64,000 nucleotides of DNA from CADEEL01 sp050246475 (GTDB taxonomy: Bacteria > Pseudomonadota > Alphaproteobacteria > Caulobacterales > Aquidulcibacteraceae): the NCBI GenBank assembly GCA_050246475.1, contig JBFWVZ010000002.1, forward strand, positions 248,001-312,000, given 5' to 3'. Under the pieces are notes generated by a model. The model did no database searches and was not told where the DNA came from. It worked only from the letters and a program-made list of their open reading frames with translations. The translations under genes and the position numbers were made by a program. Position 1 is the stretch's first letter, and every line of letters begins with the position of its first letter. This document shows positions 34,087-42,700 of the stretch, piece after piece.

Positions 34087-34990
34087 ATGGAGATGCAACA
34101 GGTCCGCTATCCTCGCCTTGGCGCGGGAGCTCAACTTCACCCGCGCGGCGGAGGCCTGCAACGTCACCCAGCCCGCACTCACGCGAGCGATCCAATCTCT
34201 TGAAGGCGAACTCGGCGGCGCGCTCTTCCACCGCGAGCGGGCGCAGACCCATCTCTCCGAACTCGGACGGATGATGCTCCCCTATCTGCAGACGATCCAT
34301 GCCCAGGCCGAGGCGGCGCGCGCGGAGGCGAAGAACGCCAAGGGCATGCAAAGCGTGCGGATGAAGCTGGGCGCGATGTGCACGCTCTCGCCCTCGATCA
34401 TGTCGGATTTCATCGTCGGCTTTCAGCGCAAGAACGAAGGCGTCAACGTCCACGTGCGGGACGGCAACGCCCAAACGCTCGTGCAAAAGCTCTCCGCCGG
34501 CGACATGGAGATCGGCGTGCTCGCCTTTCCCGAAGCGCTCGACGACCGCTTTCATGTGATGCCGCTCTTCCAGGAGCGCTTCGTGTGCGTGCTGCCGAAG
34601 GAGCATCCTTTGGCGGCGAAGAACGCCGTCACCGCGCAGGACCTCGACAATCAGCCTTACGTGAACCGCGTCGCGTGCGAGTACATCGATTTCGCGGCCC
34701 AGCAGTTCGCCGCGCTCGGCGTCAACATCCGGATCGTCTTCCGCAGTGAGCGGGACGATTGGGTGCTCTCCATGGTGCGCGCGGGCCTTGGGTGGGCGTT
34801 CTATCCGGAATTCTCACCTATTCCCGACGACGTCGTGGTGCGCCCGCTCGTCGAGCCGGAATTTGTCCGCACCGTCTCACTCGTCACCGTGCGCGGACGC
34901 CCGCACTCCCCCGCCGTCGGCGCCTTCGTCCGCGCTGCCCGCGCGCACCAATGGCCGCGCTTGGACCAAGGCTCTTCGATCGCTGCGTGA
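34087..34990 (+). CDS. LysR-family regulator with an apparent 2-nt frameshift near the N terminus
   Basis: From 34118 the frame encodes a LysR protein of about 290 residues: the rest of the winged helix (LNFTRAAEACNVTQPALTRA, SLEGELGG) and a substrate-binding domain of OxyR/CysB type. The expected N terminus starts in another frame at the ATG of 34087 (MEMQQVRY), and restoring the usual RYFLALA needs two more bases at about 34110 (CGCTATCCTCGCC instead of a TATTTCCTC-like reading). GGGAGG precedes 34087. Either the gene is damaged or the sequence has a local error; a TTG start at 34118 would lack part of the first helix. Its likely target is the upstream NDH-2 or bdh run. Confidence 0.8.
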
Positions 34991-35345
34991 CCAGCGTTTC
35001 TGGCGTCGGGCGCATTGCATAGAGACCCCGGTGCCACCGATGACCCAGTCGGTTCCGGGAGCGAACTGACGCATCATCCCAAGCGCGGGCATCCATGCGC
35101 CACACAACGGACGTTCTCTTCCTTCGGCGCCACCACGAACTGCCCCGCCCATGGTGTGACAACGCGGGCGAGCAGGTCGCGCTTGCCCCCTAATCGTCCG
35201 AAATTGTGAACTCGTCCACGGTCAACTTTTGACTATCGCCTCGCCCGGCTGAAGAACAACGCGCCTGCTGCTCGATCCCAAGAGCAATCGCTTCCTCCTC
35301 TGTTCCCCAATGCAGACGTCGCCCGTCAACTTTCGGCGAAACCTA
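34991..35345. other. gene-free stretch
   Basis: No coding region, RNA gene or repeat can be supported here. Short open frames on the minus strand have no ribosome site and no recognisable family. The stretch separates the forward NDH-2/LysR run from the leftward metal operon and marks a change of region. Confidence 0.4.
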
Positions 35346-35828
35346 TCAGTTCGATGCGATGACCCTTGCTGAAAAATAGAGTCCCAATCCGAATACGGTG
35401 TGAGCGGCAAGGCTCTTGAGCCGAGCAATGGTGGGCTGCGGCGTCCTCGAAGACGCGATGCCTAGCCCCATTGCGGGCTGCATAACGAAGAATGGCGCGA
35501 CAACGGTTCCTAGGCCGAAGATCAGCGCCGGGAGCACCGTTGGTGCGCTCAGCCATGAACTGCCGACAAGAGCGACCAGCAGCTCGGCATAAAGAATTCC
35601 AATCACATAGTGTGTCGTCCAACCGATGAGACGCTCCCCCGCAATTGCCGGCGCCAACGCCACGGGCTGTGCGTGCGTGAAGCGGCCTCGCGAAAAGTGC
35701 CCGATCCACCGGCCGATCAAGGTGTAGTTGGGGAAAGGCGCGCCAAGAGCGGTCAGCAACAATGACCAAAGGTCCAAGATCAGCGTCGCGCCGAAACCGA
35801 CCGCCGCGATGGTGAATGCAAGCTCCAT
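35346..35828 (-). CDS. DUF2938 family membrane protein
   Basis: A 160-residue integral membrane protein with four helices and the DUF2938 pattern: TLILDLWSLLLTALGAP at the N terminus, LIGRWIGHFSRGRF, the internal ERLIGWTTHYVIGI and a C-terminal HTVFGLGLYF. The function of DUF2938 is unknown. It is the last gene of the leftward metal operon, 40 bases after the DUF3703 fusion protein. Confidence 0.82.
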   Translation of the reverse strand: MELAFTIAAVGFGATLILDLWSLLLTALGAPFPNYTLIGRWIGHFSRGRFTHAQPVALAPAIAGERLIGWTTHYVIGILYAELLVALVGSSWLSAPTVLPALIFGLGTVVAPFFVMQPAMGLGIASSRTPQPTIARLKSLAAHTVFGLGLYFSARVIASN

Positions 35829-35868
35829 GGTTCTTCCAATCTAGCCTACGCGTTCACGTTCTGCCCAT

Positions 35869-36636
35869 TCAAACCGCTTCACCACGCGCAACGGCAATCT
35901 TTCCGGCGAGATCATCGGGGATCGCCATCGCCTTGAACGGACTGACATTGGCGCCGCCGGTGTTTCCGCGAGGAACAAGACCCAGCGACGTCTTCGTTGC
36001 CGCGCCGATCACGCGTGTGATTTGACCGAGAATCTCGCGCCGCTCGCGATGACGCAGGCCCCAGCGGAGCATCCGCAGGTGCACGCGGACATGCAGCACC
36101 GTTGAGCTTTGACCTAAGACGTGCGCGCGTTCGAGGTGTTGAAAGGCAGCCGTGGGATCGCCGGCACGCTCTGCGGCGTCCGCAGCAGTGAGCTCCGCTT
36201 CGACTTGAGCGCGCATTCGGGTGCCAAAGGTCGCGCCATTGCGCCCGCGGACCCTTTTCGAAAGGAGCAGCCAAGCGAGATAGAGTGCAGCGACGGCATC
36301 TATGCTCGCGCAAAACATTGGCCACCACGCCGGAACGCCAGGGTTCGTCACGACGTGATGGTGAACAGAATCGAAGGCGGCGTGACCAAGCAGGGCAAAG
36401 ACCAAAATCCAAAGACTCGTTCTGAACCCGACGAGCGCGAGAACTAAGAATGCGCCGGCGATCGCCGTTTCAAAACCGAGGATGCGCGCGTCGCCGCCCA
36501 TGGCCGCGAAGAGGCTGTAGTATGAAGCGATGACGATCATCATTACCGGATAGAATGATCGATCGCGTTCGAACCCGACGACCGTCCCTAGGCCGCAAAC
36601 GCCGAGGCCGAGGACAACGCCAACAACCAGTTCCAT
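35869..36636 (-). CDS. membrane protein fused to a DUF3703 domain
   Basis: A 255-residue two-part protein. The first part (about residues 1-130) has four or five transmembrane helices with DRSFYPVMMIVIASYYSLFA and FDSVHHHVVTNPGVPAWWP, resembling DUF6010-type proteins. The second part is a soluble DUF3703 domain (EAELTAADAAERAGDPTAAF, HLERAHVLGQSSTVLHVRVH, and LVPRGNTGGANVSPFKAM). These domains are often separate genes near metal resistance loci. A three-His run (VHHHV) near the membrane could bind metal. The ATG at 36636 follows GGAGA; a second ATG at 36648 is possible. Confidence 0.78.
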   Translation of the reverse strand: MELVVGVVLGLGVCGLGTVVGFERDRSFYPVMMIVIASYYSLFAAMGGDARILGFETAIAGAFLVLALVGFRTSLWILVFALLGHAAFDSVHHHVVTNPGVPAWWPMFCASIDAVAALYLAWLLLSKRVRGRNGATFGTRMRAQVEAELTAADAAERAGDPTAAFQHLERAHVLGQSSTVLHVRVHLRMLRWGLRHRERREILGQITRVIGAATKTSLGLVPRGNTGGANVSPFKAMAIPDDLAGKIAVARGEAV

Positions 36637-36718
36637 GACATTCTCCATTGCGCTTCGGCGCACGAGTAAGAGGGCGGTCCGCCCGAGCCTCTCAGACGAG
36701 AGGCCCGAGCGCTCTTCG

Positions 36719-36853
36719 TTAGGAGGCGCAAGTGCAAGCGGGGCCGCAAGCGCGCTTCCCGCACTGGCAGTTCTCACCGCATCCACAGCTTGGATTGCAG
36801 GCGCAGCCGGCGGCGTTGATTTCTTTGGGATCGGTTTCGAGGGCGTAAGTCAT
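36719..36853 (-). CDS. 44-aa nine-cysteine metallothionein
   Basis: The product begins MTYALETDPKEINAAG and then packs nine cysteines into its last 28 residues (positions 17, 19, 23, 25, 29, 31, 36, 40, 42) as Cys-x-Cys and Cys-x3-Cys pairs (GCACNPSCGCG, CQCGKRACGPACTC). No aromatic or His residue lies in that part. This is the composition of a metallothionein that wraps thiophilic ions such as Cu(I), Zn or Cd. GGAGA six bases before the ATG gives a good ribosome site. It lies after the AraC gene and before the DUF3703 fusion on the same strand, downstream of the copper ATPase. The cysteine spacing differs from SmtA. Confidence 0.85.
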   Translation of the reverse strand: MTYALETDPKEINAAGCACNPSCGCGENCQCGKRACGPACTCAS

Positions 36854-36942
36854 CTTGATCTCCGTGGCTTAGGTTCGCGTGACGTCCGTTTAGGACACGC
36901 CCTACCTATGACGCGGAGCGCCGGGCCGCTTGAACGAAACAG

Positions 36943-37710
36943 CTACAACATTTCGAGCGCAGCAGCGGGCAGGCCGAACATCCGTTTGAACGTCCGGCTC
37001 AAGTGCGCGGAATCGGCGAAGCCGGCGTCCTGCGCCGCGGCGGTGAGGCTTCCGCCTGCGATGTAGGCATCAACAGCGCGCACCAAACGCAGCCACAGCA
37101 CGTAAGTGCGAAACGGCACACCGGTTTCTTCGACGAAGAGGTGGCTTGCCCGGCTTGGCGAAAGGCCGACGTTGCGCGCGCCTTCGCTGATCGCCAGCGT
37201 TCGATCGAGATTGTCGCCAGCCCATGCGATGATCTTGCGGATACGCCGGTCCGGTTCGAGCGCGCGGGCGTGGCCGGCGATACGATCGCTGATTTTCATC
37301 CCCGCTTCGCGCAGCATGCGCGTGGGTTCTTGCGCGTGCTGAAACGCCGCCAAGATGAGGTCGGGCGCATCCTGCGCCTCCGCGGCAGAGAGGGACGCAG
37401 CGCGACGGCCCTGCAGCAGCTGGGTGAGCGTGCGTCCGGCGCGGCTTTCCGGTTCGATAAACAGCAAGGCGACGAGGCCGCGCGCCTCAAAAGCGTGAGG
37501 CGCATCCGGAGCGACGATGCCGAAGGGGCCCGGCACGACCCCATCCTCCAGGTGGAGCTTGAATTCGCCTCCCAACGAAAACGTCAGTTGGAAGGCATGG
37601 TGAGCATGCATCGCGTTGCGGGTTGGCGAATGGTCCGCGCCCGGAACGTCAAAGACCCAGAGGCTGCCCCCTTCCCAAAAGGCGATGCGGCCGGCGGCGA
37701 GCGTCTCCAT
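36943..37710 (-). CDS. AraC-family regulator
   Basis: A 255-residue regulator with an N-terminal cupin-like sensor (FWEGGSLWVFDVPGADHS; HAHHAFQLTFSLGGEF with three His near residues 36-39) and a C-terminal AraC double helix-turn-helix (about 155-250: ISEGARNVGLSPSRASHLF and AGFADSAHLSRTFKRMFG). It is four bases downstream of the ATPase gene and upstream of the metallothionein gene. The His-rich sensor face could bind metal, but this is inference. Confidence 0.88.
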   Translation of the reverse strand: METLAAGRIAFWEGGSLWVFDVPGADHSPTRNAMHAHHAFQLTFSLGGEFKLHLEDGVVPGPFGIVAPDAPHAFEARGLVALLFIEPESRAGRTLTQLLQGRRAASLSAAEAQDAPDLILAAFQHAQEPTRMLREAGMKISDRIAGHARALEPDRRIRKIIAWAGDNLDRTLAISEGARNVGLSPSRASHLFVEETGVPFRTYVLWLRLVRAVDAYIAGGSLTAAAQDAGFADSAHLSRTFKRMFGLPAAALEML

Positions 37711-37714
37711 CGCG

Positions 37715-39949
37715 TCAGCTTAGCTTGAGCGCGCCCAGCCGCAACGCGTTCGCGATGACCGAGACGGACGATAGCGCCATCGCGGCCGCCGCGATCATCG
37801 GGGACAGCAGATCGCCCGTGAATGGGTAGAGCACGCCCGCCGCGATCGGGACGCCGGCTGTGTTGTACGCAAACGCGAAGAAGAGATTCTGACGGATGTT
37901 GCGCATGGTGGCGCGGGAGACGGCGCGGGCGCGCACGATGCCGGTTAGATCGCCGCGCAGCAGCGTGACGCCGGCGCTTTCGATGGCCACATCCGTGCCC
38001 GATCCCATGGCGATTCCGACATCGGCCGCGGCCAATGCGGGCGCGTCGTTTACGCCGTCGCCCGCCATCGCGACGACGCGGCCCTCCTGCTTCAAGCGTG
38101 TGACGATGCGCGATTTATCCTCCGGCAACACTTCGGCTTCGACATCTTCTATGCCGAGCTTGCGCGCGACGGCGTCGGCGGTGGTGCGGTTGTCCCCGGT
38201 GAGCATGACGAGGCGCAATCCCCTCGCGCGAAGATCGGCCAACGCCTGCGGCGTCGAGTTTTTGATCGGATCGGCGATGCCGATGATCCCAGCGCCCGCA
38301 TTGCCGATGCTGACGTAGAGAGCGGTCGCGCCGTCGCGGCGCAATTGTTCGGCCATGGTTTGGAGCGCCGCCGTGTCGACGTTGAGCTCGCTCATGTAGC
38401 GCTCCGCACCAAGCGCGATCTTCTTGCCCTCGACCACGCCGATCACGCCCTTGCCCGTGGGCGAATCGAAATCCGAAGCCTCGCTCAGCGAGATGCCGCG
38501 CGCGTGCGCCGCCTCCACGATCGCGCGCGCGAGCGGATGCTCGCTTTGGTTTTCAAGGCTGGCCGCCAAGCGCAGCATCTCGGCTTCATCGAAGCCCTGC
38601 GCGGTCCGGGTGGCGACGACGGCGGGCTTGCCTTCGGTCAGCGTGCCGGTCTTGTCGAGCACAAGCGTGTCCACCTTCTCGAAACGCTCAAGCGCCTCTG
38701 CGTTCTTGATGAGCACGCCGGCGCGCGCGCCGCGGCCGACGCCGGCCATGATCGACATCGGCGTCGCAAGGCCGAGCGCACACGGACACGCAATGATGAG
38801 CACGGAGACAGCGGCGATCACCCCGTAGGAGAAGGCAGGCGATGGGCCGAACATCCACCAGCCCAACAAAGCGAGCACGGCGACAACGATCACGGCCGGC
38901 ACGAACCAGCCCGAGACCTTGTCCGCCAGGCGCTGTATCGGCGCGCGGGAGCGCTGCGCCTCGGCCACCATCTGCACGATGCGCGCCAGCATGGTGTCGC
39001 GCCCGACGCGCTCCGCCTCGATGACGAGCGCGCCTGTTTGATTGAGCGTGCCGCCGATGACGAGTTCGCCGGCCTTGCGCGTCACCGGCATCGACTCGCC
39101 CGTGACCATGCTTTCGTCGATGCTCGAGCGGCCGTCGGCGACGATGGCGTCGACGGGAATTTTCTCGCCCGGGCGCACGCGCAAGCGATCGCCCACGGCG
39201 ATCTCTTCAAGCGGGATCTCTTCTTCGGCGCCGCCGCGAATGCGGCGCGCCGTTTTCGGCGCAAGATCGAGAAGCGCGCGTATGGCGCCGCCCGTACGCT
39301 CGCGCGCCTGCAGCTCAAGCACCTGCCCCAGCAGCACCAGCACCGTAATGACGGCCGCAGCTTCGAAGTAGACGGCGACAAGGCCGTGCGCATCGCGGAA
39401 TTCCGGCGGGAAGAGCGCAGGCGCAACGAGCGCGACGACGCTGTAGAGCCACGCGACGCCTGTGCCCAACGCGATGAGCGTGAACATGTTGAGGCTGCGC
39501 GCGACGATGGACGCATAGGCGCGCTCGAAGAACGGCCAGCCTGCCCAAAGCACTGCGGGCGTCGCGAGCGCGAACTGAATCCACCCGTTCCAAGCCAGCG
39601 GAACAATGCGATCCACGCCCAGGAAATGGCGCCCCATTTCGAGCGCCAAAACCGGCAAGGCCAACGCCGCGCCGATCCAGAAGCGGCGCGTCATGTCGAT
39701 CAGTTCGGGATTGGGGCCCGCATCCGCGCTCGGCGTCATCGGCTCGAGCGCCATGCCGCAGATCGGGCACGAACCGGGGCCGTCGCGCACGATCTCCGGG
39801 TGCATCGGGCAGGTCCACTTCGCCCCTTCCGGCACGGTCGCGGGATCGACCGGAGGCGCGCCGTGCGTGCGATGAGCGTGATGCGTGTGATGGGCGCAGT
39901 GCGCGGTGTGCTCTGAACTAGATTCGTGTGCGGATTTCGCTTGTTCCAT
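37715..39949 (-). CDS. copA: Cu(I)-exporting P1B-type ATPase
   Basis: A 744-residue metal pump. A His/Cys-rich N terminus (HCAHHTHHAHRTHG) leads into a heavy-metal-binding domain with KWTCPMHPEIV and GSCPICGMALEPM. Eight transmembrane helices follow, with the Cu motif IIACPCALGLATP, the actuator MVTGESMPV, the phosphorylation site VLDKTGTLTEGKP, the P1B His-Pro SEHPLARAIVEAAH and the hinge GDGVNDAPALA. It exports Cu(I) (or Ag(I)) from the cytoplasm. The ATG at 39949 is preferred over 39964 and 40006. It is divergent from csoR over a shared operator region. Confidence 0.93.
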   Translation of the reverse strand: MEQAKSAHESSSEHTAHCAHHTHHAHRTHGAPPVDPATVPEGAKWTCPMHPEIVRDGPGSCPICGMALEPMTPSADAGPNPELIDMTRRFWIGAALALPVLALEMGRHFLGVDRIVPLAWNGWIQFALATPAVLWAGWPFFERAYASIVARSLNMFTLIALGTGVAWLYSVVALVAPALFPPEFRDAHGLVAVYFEAAAVITVLVLLGQVLELQARERTGGAIRALLDLAPKTARRIRGGAEEEIPLEEIAVGDRLRVRPGEKIPVDAIVADGRSSIDESMVTGESMPVTRKAGELVIGGTLNQTGALVIEAERVGRDTMLARIVQMVAEAQRSRAPIQRLADKVSGWFVPAVIVVAVLALLGWWMFGPSPAFSYGVIAAVSVLIIACPCALGLATPMSIMAGVGRGARAGVLIKNAEALERFEKVDTLVLDKTGTLTEGKPAVVATRTAQGFDEAEMLRLAASLENQSEHPLARAIVEAAHARGISLSEASDFDSPTGKGVIGVVEGKKIALGAERYMSELNVDTAALQTMAEQLRRDGATALYVSIGNAGAGIIGIADPIKNSTPQALADLRARGLRLVMLTGDNRTTADAVARKLGIEDVEAEVLPEDKSRIVTRLKQEGRVVAMAGDGVNDAPALAAADVGIAMGSGTDVAIESAGVTLLRGDLTGIVRARAVSRATMRNIRQNLFFAFAYNTAGVPIAAGVLYPFTGDLLSPMIAAAAMALSSVSVIANALRLGALKLS

Positions 39950-39973
39950 GGCCGCGCCTCGCATAATCAGCGC

Positions 39974-40024
39974 TTGACACGTATACCCCCTGGGGGCATA
40001 TTGCAAGTACCACTAGGGGGTATC
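39974..40024. promoter_or_regulatory. CsoR-type operator pair and promoter between copA and csoR
   Basis: TTGACA (39974-39979) and CATATT (39997-40002) form a 17-base-spaced sigma-70-like promoter towards csoR. In the spacer lies ATACCCCCTGGGGGCATAT (39983-40001), the G/C-tract inverted repeat of CsoR-family operators, and a second copy TACCACTAGGGGGTA (40009-40023) follows. CsoR bound here would block RNA polymerase, and copper binding would release it; the same sites can control the divergent ATPase gene. Confidence 0.8.
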
Positions 40025-40025
40025 T

Positions 40026-40298
40026 ATGGATCCGGTCACGGCCAAGAAAGTCGGCGCTTCCTTAAGGCGCATCGAAGGCCAGGTGCGCGGCGTGCAGAAA
40101 ATGATCGAAGACGATCGCTATTGCATTGACGTGGTCACGCAGATTCAAGCCGTGCGGGCGGCGTTGTCGCGCGTCGAGGCCGATCTTTTGCGCCAGCACC
40201 TCCAGCATTGCGTGCATAAGGCGATGCATTCGAAAGATTCGAAGGAAGAGGCGCGCGTGATCGAGGAATTGGTCGGCGTGTTCCGGAAGCAAGGCTGA
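40026..40298 (+). CDS. csoR: CsoR-family copper-sensing repressor
   Basis: A 90-residue all-helical DUF156 repressor. The Cu(I) ligands are Cys33 (RYCIDVV), His58 and Cys62 (HLQHCVH) with the exact spacing of CsoR (C-x24-H-x3-C). The early motif RRIEGQVRGVQKMI is the family hallmark. The stop overlaps the ATG of the multicopper oxidase gene (TGATG). It should repress both directions of the copper locus in the absence of copper. Confidence 0.92.
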   Translation: MDPVTAKKVGASLRRIEGQVRGVQKMIEDDRYCIDVVTQIQAVRAALSRVEADLLRQHLQHCVHKAMHSKDSKEEARVIEELVGVFRKQG

Positions 40299-41995
40299 TG
40301 CGGCGGCTTCTGCTCTTCGCCGGCGCAGCCCTCGCTTTTGCAAGCCCTGCCAGCGCGCGCGAATATTCGCTGGTTATTGACGACGCGCGCGTCACGGTCG
40401 CGGGGCGCAGCACCGAAGGCATGACGATCAACGGCCAATTACCGGGCCCGACGCTGCGCTTCACCGAAGGCGAAGAAGCCGTGATCCACGTGCGCAACGA
40501 CTCCGACGAGACGACCTCATTGCATTGGCACGGCCTCTTCGTGCCCGCGGCGATGGACGGCGTGCCCGGCATGAACGGGTTCAACGGCATCGCGCCGGGC
40601 GAGAGCTTCACCTACCGCTTCACCATCCGCCAGAACGGCACCTATTGGTATCACTCCCATTCCGGGATGCAGGAGCAGATGGGCCTCTACGCGCCGCTCA
40701 TCATCGACCCTGCAACACCCGAAGCGGACGCCCCGGAGCGCGACTATGTTGTCTTTCTCTCCGATTTCACGACCGAGCACCCGCGGCGGATCCTCAACAA
40801 TCTCCGCGTCGATCCCGGCTACTACAACAACAATCACCGGACGCTCGGGGATTTCTTCCGCGATGCGCGGACCTTCGGCTTCAGCGCAGCGGTGCGCGAT
40901 CGCCTCGCGTGGGGCGAGATGCGGATGGACCCGACCGATCTCGCCGACGTCTCCAATTATACGTTTCTGATGAACGGGCGCCCGGCCGCGGAGAACGAGA
41001 CGTTTCTCTTTCACCGCGGCGAACGCGTTCGCCTCCGGCTGATCAATGGATCGGCCATGACGTATTTCGATTTCCGCATTCCGGGGCTTCGCTTGACGGT
41101 GACGGCGGCCGACGGCCGCGCGGTCGATCCCGTCGAGGTCGATGAATTGCGCATCGCAGTCGCGGAAACATACGACATCATCGTCGAGCCGACGGAGGAT
41201 GCGGCTTATACGATCTTCGCAGAATCGATGGACCGCAGCGGCTATGCGCGGGGCACGCTTGCGCCCCGCGCCGGCATGGAGGCGCCGATACCGTCCATGC
41301 GCCCGCGCGCGATCCTCACCATTGCTGACATGGGCATGAGCCACGGCGCGCCCTCGCCGGCGCCGATGAATCACAGCATGGATCACAGCCAGATGGATCA
41401 CGGCGCCGCGAACGACGGCGCCGACCACGCCGCCATGGGCCACGACATGGACGCCGGATTGGGCAATGACGGCGGCGTCGACGGCTCGGGGCGCACCTTT
41501 GGCTGGGGCTCCGAATTTCCCGCCGATGCGCGCGTGCTCTCCTACGCCGATCTGGCCGCGGCGACGCCGCAAGCCGACACGCGCGCGGCCGAGCGCGACA
41601 TCATCGTCCGGCTCACGGGCAACATGGAGCGCTACATCTGGACGATCAACGGCGTGGCGATGTCGGACGCCGAGCCAATCAATCTGCGCTACGGCGAACG
41701 CGCGCGCCTCGTCTTCATCAACGAAACGATGATGGCGCACCCGATGCATTTGCACGGCATGTTTGTGCAATTGGAGAACGGCATGCCGGCCGAGCGTTTG
41801 CCCGACAAGCACATCGTCTCTGTTGCGCCTGGCCAGACTTATTCGGTGCTGCTCACGGCCGATGAGCCCGGCGAGTGGGCCTTCCACTGCCACCTGCTCT
41901 ATCACATGGCCTCCGGCATGATGAACCGCGTCGTCGTCGCGCGCAGCGACGCTGCGCCGCCAACGGCGCCGCAAACCTCACACGAGCATCATTGA
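40298..41995 (+). CDS. CopA-type periplasmic multicopper oxidase
   Basis: A 565-residue oxidase with a signal peptide (cleaved near SARE, residue 21) and three cupredoxin domains. The trinuclear copper ligands are in LHWHGLF (76-78), YWYHSHSGM (119-121), MAHPMHLHGMF and FHCHLLYHMASG, the last also holding the type 1 Cys/His/Met set. A Met/His-rich loop (about residues 345-390, repeats such as NHSMDHSQMDHG) can bind extra Cu(I). It oxidises Cu(I) to Cu(II) in the periplasm. The start overlaps the csoR stop and the end overlaps the next gene. Confidence 0.93.
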   Translation: MRRLLLFAGAALAFASPASAREYSLVIDDARVTVAGRSTEGMTINGQLPGPTLRFTEGEEAVIHVRNDSDETTSLHWHGLFVPAAMDGVPGMNGFNGIAPGESFTYRFTIRQNGTYWYHSHSGMQEQMGLYAPLIIDPATPEADAPERDYVVFLSDFTTEHPRRILNNLRVDPGYYNNNHRTLGDFFRDARTFGFSAAVRDRLAWGEMRMDPTDLADVSNYTFLMNGRPAAENETFLFHRGERVRLRLINGSAMTYFDFRIPGLRLTVTAADGRAVDPVEVDELRIAVAETYDIIVEPTEDAAYTIFAESMDRSGYARGTLAPRAGMEAPIPSMRPRAILTIADMGMSHGAPSPAPMNHSMDHSQMDHGAANDGADHAAMGHDMDAGLGNDGGVDGSGRTFGWGSEFPADARVLSYADLAAATPQADTRAAERDIIVRLTGNMERYIWTINGVAMSDAEPINLRYGERARLVFINETMMAHPMHLHGMFVQLENGMPAERLPDKHIVSVAPGQTYSVLLTADEPGEWAFHCHLLYHMASGMMNRVVVARSDAAPPTAPQTSHEHH

Positions 41996-42687
41996 TGCGC
42001 CCTCTGCTGCTCGCCCTCTCCGCATCGCTTGTCTGCGCCACGCCCGCCGCAGCCATGGATGAAGACCTCACCTTCTACATGGTGCGCGGCGAGATCGACG
42101 CCGCGCACGCCGACGGCGAGGACATCATCAATTGGGATGGCGAAGGCTGGATCGGCGGTCCGGTCAATCGCTTCTGGTTCAAGACCGAAGGCGAGATCGA
42201 AGGCGGCGAAACGCATGCGGCGGAGGTGCAAGCGCTGTGGAGCCGCAATGTCGCCGACTTCTGGGATCTCCAAGCCGGCGTTCGCTTCGATTTCGAGCCC
42301 GACCAGCGCACTTATCTCGCGCTCGGCGTCCAGGGCCTTGCGCCCTACCAATTTGAAACGGAAGCCACGGCGTTCTTAAGCGAAGACGGAGACGTGAGCG
42401 CGCGGCTGCGCCAAAGCCTCGACGTGCATCTCACGCAGCGTTTCATCGCCGAGCCGCACGGCGAACTCGAAGCGTTCGCGCAGGACGATCCCGGCCGCAT
42501 GATCGGCGCGGGCCTCGCCGACCTCGAGATCGGCCTGCAGCTGCGCTACGAGATCACACGCAAATTCGCCCCCTATGTCGATTTGGTCTGGGGGCGCGCG
42601 CTTGGCGAGACAGCCTCGCTGCGGCGCGCTGCGGGCGAGAGCGTTGAGCGCTCGTCCTTGCGGGCGGGCATCCGGTTTTGGTTTTGA
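41995..42687 (+). CDS. CopB-type outer membrane copper resistance protein
   Basis: A 230-residue outer membrane beta-barrel of the CopB/PcoB family. A signal peptide (cleaved after AAA, about residue 20) is followed by DLTFYMVRGEIDAAH, VNRFWFKTEGEIEGGE, LWSRNVADFWDLQAG, a barrel strand pattern and the C-terminal SLRAGIRFWF. It is short for CopB because the Met/His-rich N-terminal extension is missing. ATG overlaps the multicopper oxidase stop (TGATG). Confidence 0.88.
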   Translation: MRPLLLALSASLVCATPAAAMDEDLTFYMVRGEIDAAHADGEDIINWDGEGWIGGPVNRFWFKTEGEIEGGETHAAEVQALWSRNVADFWDLQAGVRFDFEPDQRTYLALGVQGLAPYQFETEATAFLSEDGDVSARLRQSLDVHLTQRFIAEPHGELEAFAQDDPGRMIGAGLADLEIGLQLRYEITRKFAPYVDLVWGRALGETASLRRAAGESVERSSLRAGIRFWF

Positions 42688-42700
42688 GAGGAGTTTGACC

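Noticed and set aside
34877..35152. Minus-strand open frame in the gap before the DUF2938 gene
   Set aside because: It has a few protein-like segments but no ribosome site, no family, and overlaps the end of LysR; not enough to call a gene or remnant.
36884..36896. Short palindrome GTCCGTTTAGGAC upstream of the metallothionein gene
   Set aside because: Only four-base arms around a five-base centre, expected by chance at this GC content; not called as an operator.
38345..39916. Long 523-aa plus-strand open frame opposite the copper ATPase
   Set aside because: It mirrors the ATPase codons (Arg/His/Ala/Gly-rich) and has no motifs; the minus strand holds all P-type ATPase motifs.
40517..41974. 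Long 485-aa minus-strand open frame opposite the multicopper oxidase
   Set aside because: Composition is that of a GC-rich shadow; the plus strand has all copper ligands.
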